A stretch of 64,000 nt of DNA from Patellaria atrata CBS 101060 (taxonomy: Eukaryota; Ascomycota; Dothideomycetes; Patellariales; Patellariaceae). Every line of letters begins with the position of its first letter. The stretch's first letter is position 1. The notes beneath the pieces are model-generated. The model worked only from the letters and a program-made list of their open reading frames with translations, had not been told where the DNA came from and ran no database searches. The DNA is taken from assembly GCA_010093705.1 (NCBI GenBank), contig MU006105.1, positions 411,960 through 475,959 on the forward strand, read 5' to 3'. Both the position numbers and the translations under genes were made by a program. Of this stretch, positions 1-8,815 are shown in pieces.

Positions 1-655
1 TCGTGACTTGATCCATAATTATATGAAAGATAGTCCTAAGTTTTCGCAAGTAAATATGACACTCGAGGGAGAGTTCTAAAGGGCGACATCATAGCAAGGT
101 ACAAAACCCGCAGTTTTCCTCCGATGAGGTAGAATGACATGCTCGGCAAAGTCTAAACCACATCCAGCCACCGAGTGCTAGTTTCCTAAATGAAGTTTCT
201 TAGTAATAGTTCTAACGGGAAGGAGCGGGCGCTCGTTAACGAGCAGACCCAGGAAAAAAAAGTTACCATATCAAAACAACTGACTTCAAGAAAATCAACT
301 TGACCAAGTGGAAATAATGAAGCGCGGAAATAACGAATCTGAAATCTGTGGTCCCACTTCTGATGTAAACGGATAGAATTATCATTGCAAGGAGTTAAAA
401 CTGGAAGCCCCTGAATTTGTTTGGCGTGGCTATGACACTTTCCTACAGCTTCAATCGTTTCTGAGTTATGGGACGATAATCCTCAATACTTCAGGATCTC
501 TCATTTTGTAAAATGTTTCGAGCGTATCGCATATACCATTCTACCGTGACTAACATATACAGTGTCAAATCTTAAGTCTATGGGAGTCAAAATAAGCTCT
601 TTATGTGAAGAACTACCAATGGATCTTATCTAATCTTTCCTTGTTTGATCTAGCT
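1..655. other. Spacer left of the hAT element
   Basis: AT-rich sequence with no reading frame that looks coding. The only structure noticed is a perfect 14-bp palindrome, GCTCGTTAACGAGC, at 231-244. The last bases (656-663, next entry) are the left target-site duplication of the hAT element. Confidence 0.5.
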
Positions 656-663
656 AGTTAGGC
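656..663. repeat. Left 8-bp target-site duplication of hAT
   Basis: The octamer AGTTAGGC directly abuts the left end of the element (CAGTTGTGG...) and is repeated without mismatch at 4815-4822 next to the right end. Eight-base duplications are the hallmark of hAT-superfamily insertion. Confidence 0.92.
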
Positions 664-844
664 CAGTTGTGGCCAACAATACGTATCGATAAGGTATTAG
701 TATTCTCGGTATTTCATCAGTATTGTATCGAATACTGTAATACCTTAAAAATACTCTTGGCATTCAAGGCTTTTCGATATTTTTTAGAACTTATCTAAAT
801 TATTCATACTTTTTTGAAGAATTTCATTGAGATAAAGATGCCTT

Positions 845-3800
845 CGTACGAAGCCATTACATGGCTATGAGTAATATGTACAGCTGTTCTAATGTGGAAG
901 GCACGAGGGCGTGCCTGCCTTCCCACCTGCCTACCTACCCACCTGCTAGTTTACATAAATATCTCTTCTTCTCTTTTGTTCTCCTCCTCGACCTCTGATT
1001 TAGCAACTCGAAGTGTAAGTGCTCAGCTCAAATCTATCGTACGAAGGCTAATCAGACTACAGCATGGCAGATATGTAAGTACTTAATCATGGAAAAGTAG
1101 CTAAAGTCAAGAATAACATTAAAAAAACTCTTTTGTACAGAGAAGGGGAAAGAAGTACTCTTCCAATACTTACATAGTACACAAATTTCAACAGCTAACT
1201 GGCTGCTACATAAAAGAGAAATCAATGAAGAAGAACAAGAAATATTCTAAAAATGATAGCATACAGGGGAAAAACTAGATCGACATATAATGCAGGGAAT
1301 TGAAGAGCAAAGGATATAGTGGAGTTGGTTCAGTTTTTCTAATGCTTGGATTAGACTGCAAAGTTTGAACAACTGGGGAGCTTCAATCCTCAGACACTCT
1401 CACTAGACATATTATTACCCTAGAATAGGGATTTATGTAGATAGAAGAGTAGCGACATAGCCCAAGAGGCTGCATGCGCAGTATTGTAGATAATGCAATA
1501 CAATGGATTAAAAAAAAAAAAAAAAAGCAAGTAGTTCTCTACAACCCAGCGATCGCGCTTGCCGCTCAGGCAAACCGCAACCCAGTGCTACTCATAGCAC
1601 AGCAGCAACTGGCTCCGTGGTACCATAGCCCGCAGAGTAGAGCACTTCTGGCTGTCGGCGGGGGTGTTGATGTTGAGTTCGTACGGGGCTCCATCACGCC
1701 TCAGCAGATTGGATCTCATAGGCAGTCATATGTCAATGGGATCCTCATCCAGTCTCGTGGAGGTGATATTGATCCTTGTACGGCTTGTCGTACGAGAGGT
1801 TTTCGTCCCTTCCTTAGTTGTCGCCGCGCTGAGGTGCACTTTGGCGGAGCATGCGCCAACTGTAAATGGTGTGACCATGCAGCGCGCCGTTCCGTACGAG
1901 CTGGTGGACTAGATAAGCCTGCTTATGGAGACAGGCTGCTTGGACCTAGTCCAAGGGATGACAGAGCTGACGGTAGCGCCCCTGAGAATGCTATCACGCT
2001 GGGAGATGATGAGGAAGGGGCTACTCCCCAAAATGTTATAATCATTGTCTGAGCAAAGCTTCGTACAAAGTTTTCTTTGGCGTTCTGATGTTCTGGCGTT
2101 CTGGTGTTCTGCTTTGCATAGCTATACAGGGCTGCTGGTAGCACTCAGACGTGATCTGTACCTTTATGTGGTGTCTAAGATCAGTAGCCATTAGGCGAAA
2201 CTAAGTAGATCATACGAATCTTTTAGTAAAACATCTGGTCTTGCCCAATGTTTGAGACATTCGGTATGTTCTAGCTCTCTTGAACTTAAGCGTGATCTTT
2301 CCCATGATACCGTACGACGAGCTGCTGAAAATACTCGTTCTGGTTCATCACTCATAGCTGGAATTGGGAGGATCTCAACTGCAAGTATAGATAGCCGTGG
2401 AAACCGAGCTCTTTGAGTATCAGTTAACCACCATTTAATAGGTGAAACGTCCCCAATATCGTACGGTTCTTGGTTAATATTGTGAGCGGCCTCTAGTAAT
2501 TGTGTTCCAACTATCTAGTCCAGATGCTATCTACAATCAAGATGAAGGAGAAGTGAAGAGTCTGAGGGCAGGTTTGAGGGAAATATTACTGGCTGATCTT
2601 CGGATGTAGGGCATCCCATACCACTAGGCTCTAGCCTGGTACAAATATAGTCTTCAAACTCATCACCACTCAAGGAAGTCTTATTAGACCACTCAATTTG
2701 ATTAAGAACACGTTCAAAATCAGTCATATTCTCAGATAGAGTCCTCTTTTCTTCGTACGACGCTGGTAATGGTACTAAATAGGTTTTATTCCAATCTTCC
2801 CAGTATAATTTAGCAAGCTTAATCATCTGCTCGGCTTTCCCTCTTTCTTTCTTCCAACCTTCCTTAATAATCTTCGTACGATAGTAAGGAGTAAAGATTG
2901 TCGCAAGAATATGGTAAGGTGAGGAAAGAAGTATAGAATAATACTTCTCGAAAAGCTGTAAAGCTTTATAAAGTTGAGGTCAAAAATCCTTCTTATAGGT
3001 ACGTTCATACTTTCCCCAAAGAATATTAAAGCCAAGCATCGTACGAAGTATCATATTAAATGATAGAGAATGGCCTTGATTTAGAAGCGTTGCCTCATGA
3101 AAGGGGCGAAGAATTAAATGGATCGTACGAAGCTTTTCCCAATCTTTATATGAAAGACAATCTTCTTTAAGATCACTATACTATCTCTTAATATATGAAT
3201 CGATTTCTTCTTCTTTACTTAGTGCAACATCTATCATAATATACCAGCTATTCCATCTCGTACGATTATTAAGTGGAATCATTCTCTCTGCTCTTGTAGT
3301 AAAGTCTTTTAAGTGACGTGTAGAGCTTCGAATATGAACCACAATATTATGAAGCTTTCCATGTCACGGGTTAGACACGATAGGTATAAGTGCCTTGGAT
3401 GATCCAGCGGCTTAGTCATACTGTACTTTAGTAGAACAGTATATGCTGTCTCAACACTTTCTTTCCTTAAGTTTAAGCTTCATGCATATGTAGCAATATA
3501 CCTTTCAGCTTCCATCTAAGGTTGAGCCTTGACATTCTAAGTGACCCTACCGTACGAAAGGTTGACTGTCTCTGTTTTCTTAAGTCGGCTTGTCTTATCT
3601 CATAGTCCTCTGTTGATACTTCATGTGTAAGACTATTTAGCCCTTGAGATTCAGTTTATTCTTCAGCGTCGTACATCTCAATCAAGTCTAAATCTATCGT
3701 CCCAGCAAAGAGAAAGGTTTGTACAATCAAGTTGATAATATGGCCTATACATCGGATTCTTTGAGATGAATGGTTCCATACTAGATCTTACTCACTTGAA

Positions 3801-4579
3801 GATATTGACTAAGCAGCTGGCAAAGCTTATCATTCGTGGAAGCATTATCACCAATAATAGTACCAAGCCTTCGTACGATACCATAGTCTTGAAGAACTGG
3901 AAGGAGTACTTCAAGTTGTTCACTAGATGAATAGTTTCCTACTTCTTTAAGACCAAGTAATACTCTTTGAGGTACCTCTTCCGTACGATCAATATAATGC
4001 GCGACAATACTAAGGAGAAGTATCCGATTTGGGGAAGTCTAGATATCAAGTGAGATATGGATATTTGCAGGCGCAGATTGAAGTTACTTTCGTACGAGAT
4101 CTTTTTGGGAAGAGAAAAAAGCCGTTATTCTTTTTGAAATTGTTGAGTGTGAAGGTGGAATAAAGCTCGTTGACTGCGGGTTAAGAACTAGGCAAAATGC
4201 ACGAAACTCAGGCCATTCGACTATACGGAAGGGGAGTCTTCGTACGGTAATTAATTGAGATATTGCTTTATCAATAATATCTTGATTAAGAATCTTTTGT
4301 AACACGAGCTGATCTGGCTCATTCAATCCAGTATGCTCGCTTGACCGGTAAAAATCTAATAGTCTTTGGAAAGTGTCTTCCCCTATCTTCGTACGAGGCT
4401 CGTCTAGAGATATATTATGTATGTTAAGAAGATGCTTCTTGAAGTTTGTACTAATTATTGTACTATACGAACACTCGTATTTACACTCACAGATAGGCTT
4501 ATTTTGATTGTTTCGTGGGGGGTCTCCGGGGGTTTGTATACGCGTATGTTTCCAAAGAAGGGATCTTATTGGTCGTACG
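845..4579. repeat. Dispersed array of the palindrome YCGTACGR inside the hAT element
   Basis: CGTACG occurs 19 times inside the element, starting at 845, 1038, 1680, 1789, 1893, 2311, 2460, 2754, 2875, 3040, 3124, 3259, 3551, 3872, 3982, 4091, 4241, 4390 and 4574. In all 19 the base before is a pyrimidine and the base after a purine, so the real unit is the 8-mer YCGTACGR, most often TCGTACGA, frequently extended to CTTCGTACGA. Roughly ten CGTACG sites were seen by eye in the remaining ~60 kb, and most of those lack the flanking Y/R pattern. Several spacings fall at 104-110 or 149-150 bp. Copies lie in non-coding parts, in the transposase and in the second ORF, in different codon phases (Val-Arg, Arg-Thr and Ser-Tyr readings). 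Confidence 0.88.
1474..2052 (+). CDS. DUF3716-like cysteine-motif ORF carried inside the hAT element
   Basis: A 192-codon ORF on the strand opposite the transposase, ending 138 bp from the transposase stop (tail to tail). The first ~20 codons include a run of lysines from a 16-base A tract (1510-1525), so the true start is probably downstream or spliced. The recognisable part is at about residues 100-140: DPCTACRTRG, then PFLSC, then GGACANCKW. The spacing CxxC...C...CANC matches the fungal domain I know as DUF3716, a family of unknown function usually ending in an RCS-type motif; here that position reads RRS, so one cysteine may be lost. The C-terminal ~50 residues are acidic and unmatched. 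It may be a captured host gene or a normal second gene of this hAT lineage. Assignment is from memory of the family pattern. Confidence 0.55.
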   Translation: MRSIVDNAIQWIKKKKKKQVVLYNPAIALAAQANRNPVLLIAQQQLAPWYHSPQSRALLAVGGGVDVEFVRGSITPQQIGSHRQSYVNGILIQSRGGDIDPCTACRTRGFRPFLSCRRAEVHFGGACANCKWCDHAARRSVRAGGLDKPAYGDRLLGPSPRDDRADGSAPENAITLGDDEEGATPQNVIIIV

Positions 4580-4635
4580 GCGGAAGATGATGGTTCTGAG
4601 GTAAAACTTATTATTGAATCAATTTCAAAAGCCAT
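2191..4635 (-). pseudogene. hAT transposase pseudogene (BED finger to dimerisation domain)
   Basis: Reads from ATG at 4635. The first 183 codons are open and include a BED-type finger (CECKYEC...HLLNIH). A TAA at about 4083 follows, but the same frame continues with the RNase-H-like core: IHISLDI, then TSPNRILLLSIVAHY, then GDNASTNDKLC, interrupted by two TAG codons, one in the position where the family has the Trp of SLDIW. After this the frame changes (pieces at 3035-2823 and 2826-2527). The C-terminal hAT dimerisation domain is clear at about 2460-2191: a WWL...RFPRLS block, LAVEILPIPAMSDEPERVFS, then SWERSRL and ECLKHW. At least three nonsense codons and two frame changes make it non-functional. 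Protein similarity to active fungal hAT enzymes remains strong, so decay is not very old. Confidence 0.9.
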
Positions 4636-4814
4636 TATTGAGGAGTAGAGACCACTTTATCGTATATACGAAGAGTAAAATTTTGAATTGTGGGTTTAAT
4701 AATATTAAGCGAAGTATTATTAGGGTATTATTAAGGTATTTATCGATATCGATCCAATACAATACTAATCGGTATTTGATACTATTTAATACTGGAATTT
4801 TATTGGCCACACTG

Positions 4815-4822
4815 AGTTAGGC
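4815..4822. repeat. Right 8-bp target-site duplication of hAT
   Basis: AGTTAGGC, identical to 656-663, directly following the right terminus ...GGCCACACTG. It fixes the element's right edge about 135 bp upstream of the phocein start codon. Confidence 0.92.
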
Positions 4823-4956
4823 GCTACTGTTGATGCACAGACCATCTAAGTTGTCACCTTGAACCTTCACATCTCGACATTCACGAAACGCGCACTTTTT
4901 GCAGACTTGTGCTATTTGTTTACCCCACCAAATCTCGTATATTATAGCTTTTCGTC

Positions 4957-6590
4957 ATGGCCGCTGCAGTTTCTCCCTCAAACTCACCACGCCTTCCTAG
5001 CCCTCCACCAATGGCTGAAGATCAACTAGGCCCTAAGTCTCCAATGGCTGTGTCTACCGAAGAACATAATAAGCTACTGGGCGGTCCTCTCAATATCGAT
5101 GCTGGAGCTTCAAGAAGAATACGACCAGGCACAAAATCAGCGGACATATGCGAAGGCCCACCTCTGGTTGATATGGTAGAGGTAAGAAGAAACATCATCC
5201 CCTTCTCAACCAGAAAACGCTAATCCATCACTCATAGATCGAATCAGCATTTCAACTCTCCGAACATATTAAAGCCGTGCATGAGACTATTACACACCCC
5301 TCTTCCTCAGATAACACCGTTCCTGTCGATCGCGCAAGCGCGATACGCCTAGCCCACGCGCCAGATGGAGTAAACAAGAGCTTGTGGTTATATGAATTGT
5401 GTAGGTTTCTGACACAGAAAGCGAATATCATGGTGACTGCTCTATTTTCGGATGATCCACCATGTTCTGCACAGACCTGCTCTGAGATGCGCGCTTCGGA
5501 ATGGCAATACCTCTGCGCTGTCCACGATCCTCCAAAATCATGCTGTGCTATTGATTACTGCTGTCACACTCTCGATTGGGCCGCTCAAATCCTCACATCT
5601 GCGAAATCTTTTCCCAGTAGATTAGCGTTAGGTGGAGATTACAATACGGTAAATATGCAAGTTCGACACATCACGAATATCTTCAGGCGCGTATATCGCA
5701 TATTCGCACATGCATGGTTCCAGCATCGTGAGGTTTTCTGGAAAGTAGAGAATAGAACTGGACTCTATGTCTTATTCAAGAGCGTATGTGATGCTTACCA
5801 GCTCATTCCTGAGGATAACTACACGATCCCTCCTGAAGCTGAGGGAATCGAGGTTCCATCTGAGGAAGACCAGGTTCCAGTGATCCCGAAGAGCGAGCAA
5901 GAACCACAAATTGAACATGGAAAACCTGAACTGACACCTGCTGGCAATGACATTGTTGTCTCTGGACATACAACTAAGAGGCATAGGCACACTCCCTCCA
6001 GTAGTAACGTTGTTGCAACAGTTATCGAGGAAAACGAGGAAGAAGAACATGAAGAGAAGCGACCAGCAGCACAAACAGTGCAGACATCGGTACATGTTTC
6101 AGAATCCACGCTTCCCGATTCAGAGGTATTATCAGACACACAAGAAGCCAGTGAGCGTTCACAGTCTTATCCGAAGGAAGAATCAAAATCTCCAGAAATT
6201 GAGCTTGAAACTAGTGAAGTACCCACTGAGAACATAGAAGATAGGTCTACTGCAATTGAGGAAAGTACTCAAATTGAACCACTCAAGGAAGAAGCGCCTG
6301 AGGTCAAAGCTGATTCTGGCGAAGACTCTGCGGTCAATCTCGAGTTAGAACCCAATGCAGAAAAAGAATCGACCTCTACCGTTTCCCTAGAAGCTGCTTC
6401 CGAGTCTACGGTCAAAGAGAATACTGGAGACTCAGAGCCGAAGGTAGACGATTCGACCGTAGAGCAAAAGACCTCAGAGGAACCAAAGGAGACATCTGTA
6501 AAGGAAACAGCTGAAAAGAAAGAACATATTATGACTCCTGACGCTAGCGCCACAAGTACTGAAGAAGCTAGCAAGACAGTAACTGACTGA
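4957..6590 (+). CDS. Phocein / MOB-3 family protein (STRIPAK component)
   Basis: Two exons: 4957-5181 and 5238-6590, intron 5182-5237 (GTAAGA...CATAG, phase 0), giving about 525 residues. The middle is a Mob1/phocein domain: CSAQTCSEMRASEWQYLC, then PPKSCCAIDYCCHTLDWA, then FRRVYRIFAHAWFQHREVFW and LIPEDN. The Cys pair and the two His of FAHAWFQH are the zinc ligands of the fold. The match is to phocein (MOB4/fungal MOB-3) and not to Mob1 or Mob2, so the likely role is as a subunit of the STRIPAK phosphatase-kinase complex, which in filamentous fungi governs hyphal fusion and fruiting-body development. Beyond the domain (from about residue 270) is a ~250-residue tail rich in Glu, Ser and Thr, probably disordered. 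The hAT insertion lies about 135 bp upstream, within its promoter. Confidence 0.88.
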
Positions 6591-6944
6591 GGACTTAACG
6601 GATGAGGAACCTCAAGCGGAAACATACTTCACTCCTTACCTTGTTCACTCGTCATCAAACGACAATACCCACCTTGTTCACATTGTATAATATAAACTGA
6701 TTGGCAGATGTTAGAAAGAACGGCGTAGCGTAGCATTGGGGTAAAGGGTACCATGATTGTACTGTACTTTTATTGGAATGCGATGAATTGTGTAGCGAAT
6801 GAAGATTCATTGTCGCGATTTGCATTCTTCTGTCGCTGCATTTTTGCTGTACATATAGTGCTATTAACAAAAATGTCTTTTTAATCCTTCAGACATTTGT
6901 ACAGGCCAACCGAATTTTCGTTAATGATGTCGTAAAGTACACGA
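6591..6944. other. Spacer between phocein gene and mariner element
   Basis: 3' flank of the phocein gene. No ORF or repeat supported. It ends at the mariner terminus. Confidence 0.4.
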
Positions 6945-8398
6945 CCACCAGGGGGTCGCAGAATTCGTGGGACACCGAAGATAAGCCGTAACGGCCAAAA
7001 CAATCAACAAAACAGATAATATTACTATCTATTTCACCATTTCGCACCTCTAATGGGTCCTCCACCTGATTTTACTAGTATTCTACATCTCCAGGGCATC
7101 TGTGTAATACGTTCACGAATTTCCTCTATTGTTATCTTGCTCCACTCCTCCTGGATCACCCTTTTAAGCTCCATTGTATTATTCCAGTCTCTCTTTCCAA
7201 CCCTCTCTTGAAGAATAAGCCAAACACCTTCAATTGGATTGAGATCTGGAGACTGAGCAGGGTGGGTGAGGTTTTTGATGTTGTTCTCGTCTCTAACGCG
7301 TTGAGCAAGGCCGTGCTTGCGGAGGCCGTGCGATGGGTCTCCATCTTCAACTAAGAAGTAGTTTCCAGGAGATCTCTGGCACCTATAATTAATAGCCTCT
7401 ATGAAAGTAGGTAGAATATGCTTCACGTAGTACTCCTGTGTCATTGAGTTGCCTTTTGGAATGAATTCCACGTCCCTAGGCTTTGATGCCTCCCACTCCT
7501 CAACACGCTTGGAATACCGATCTTGAGACTCGTATTTTGACTTCCGTGGCTTTGGTGGAGGCTTAGGCTTATCGACTTTAGGTGGTAGCTCTTTATAGAA
7601 CGTTAACTTAGGGCATTTCTCATACCAATTGATCCAGCCAGAGATATGGATTGTAACGCCTTTAAGTTCCTTCCTCTCTTCTATATTCTCCGGATCTAAA
7701 CGTGTGCCTTGCTCACGGAGTATATTCCCTCGCTTCTGATAGTCCGGATCAAAGTGTATTTCGTCCGTAAAGTAGATATATTGCCAAAAAGACACAACTG
7801 TTTCGTCTTGATATTTTTTCCCGTATTTTTCTCGATCCTTACGGTTTTTATCAGAGATTTCCTTCTTAATATACGCCTGCTTATAGCGCCGAGCGTGATT
7901 TGTATCCTAGCTAAGGCACGTTGAGCTGTAGAAACGGACGCGTTGATTTTATGGTACTCGAGCTGATAATCTAACTTCCTCTTTCGTACGGAATTTTCCC
8001 GCGGATTTACTAGCATTTTACACTGTTCTTCAGCGATAATTTCCTTCCGGCCTAGCCGTGTTGATAATTTACGAGTCCGTCTAAAGCTTGGAGAGCCCAT
8101 TATATCACGTTGTTGTAGCCAGCGAGAGGCTGTAGATTTGGAGACTTCAGTACGGCTGGCAACAGAGCGAAGAGATTCGTTGACATCTTTAGTGTCAAAT
8201 GCATTGAAGAAACGAGATTTTTGAGGGGTACCATACTCAGAATGACTCTTCCGCCCATCAAGCAGCAAATCGTGCCTTTTAGAGCGTGTTAATGGCGCCA
8301 TATTCACTTGTCTTATGATGTTTACAGAGCACGAGATTCTTTGTTTACACGATCCGGCTTATCTTCGGTGTCCCACGAATTCTGCGACCCCCTTGTGG
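6945..8398 (-). mobile_element. Tc1/mariner-type DNA transposon with 44-bp inverted ends
   Basis: A 1,454-bp element. The left end (6945-6988) and right end (8355-8398, reverse strand) share an almost identical 44-bp inverted repeat that includes CAGAATTCGTGGGACACCG; only one or two bases differ. The right side is followed by TA, the expected target dinucleotide; the left side has GA, so one copy of the duplication seems to have mutated. Inside is a single transposase on the minus strand with one frame change. The near-identity of the ends suggests a recent insertion. It lies between the phocein gene and the GH72 gene, about 420 bp upstream of the latter's proposed start. Confidence 0.93.
7034..8301 (-). 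pseudogene. Tc1/mariner transposase, one frame change
   Basis: The upstream part from ATG at 8301 has a helix-turn-helix region (SVASRTEVSKSTASRWLQQR). The downstream part has the DDE_3 catalytic core: FTDEIHF, then VEDGDPSHG, then HPAQSPDLNPIEGVW, giving the D, D and E residues in order. The reading frame changes once near 7890-7910, where the upstream frame (ARIQITLG) passes to one reading RRYKQAYIKKEISDKN; the second frame is then open to the stop at 7034. Total length is about 420 residues if counted across, normal for this fungal family. With one lesion and all catalytic residues present it looks recently inactivated, unless the base is a sequencing error. Confidence 0.85.
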
Positions 8399-8400
8399 TA

Positions 8401-8815
8401 GATATTTCTTCATCTCTTTCTCCCCACAACTCACAACACCAGAGGGTAATTATTAAGCATCTTGCATCTACTGTACTGCCACATCTGATTGTACAACTTC
8501 CGCAGTCGTCTACTAGCGAATAGCTTCACATTATTCATTATTCATGCAATTTTAGTCCAATGTTTCAGACCGTGCACCGCCACCATCTAATTATACTGTA
8601 AATAACCCGAACGACGGGATAGCTTGAATTCTTTCATCATCCTACTATGGCCCCCATCGAGTAAAGACGTTGCTAGCCAAGATGTTGGAGAGGCTCGTAC
8701 CCTGACGGATTAATCTTTAATCGTTTCATAAAAGTAGAACCTTTCCCCCGGTTTTCGAAATGTGACCTTTACGACGTACTGCGCTACGGCGCGAATACGT
8801 ATAGTACAATACGAT
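8401..8815. other. Spacer / presumed GH72 promoter downstream of mariner
   Basis: No convincing signal-peptide exon was found here for the following GH72 gene, although one would be expected. No other structure noticed. Confidence 0.35.

Larger units (their letters stand above)
664..4814 (-). mobile_element. hAT-superfamily DNA transposon, complete ends, decayed transposase
   Basis: A 4,151-bp element bounded by short imperfect inverted ends: the left end reads CAGTTGTGGCCAA and the right end, on the reverse strand, CAGTGTGGCCAA (one base fewer). A perfect 8-bp duplication flanks it. AT-rich subterminal stretches rich in TATCGATA/GGTATT words lie inside both ends (about 680-790 and 4690-4800). 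The transposase lies on the minus strand (4635 down to 2191) and has several nonsense codons and frame changes, so the copy cannot supply its own transposase. A second ORF on the plus strand (1474-2052) converges on it. The whole interior carries the palindrome YCGTACGR at unusual density. Termini, TSD and the C-terminal dimerisation domain agree, so the family call is firm; the subfamily is not determined. Confidence 0.93.

Noticed and set aside
231-244. 14-bp palindrome GCTCGTTAACGAGC
   Set aside because: Single occurrence with no neighbouring gene to regulate; could be chance.
1501-1530. 16-base A run with lysine codons at the start of the DUF3716-like ORF, considered as a retrocopy tail
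   Set aside because: The tract is at the 5' side of the ORF, opposite to what a retrocopied tail would give, and no target duplication surrounds it.
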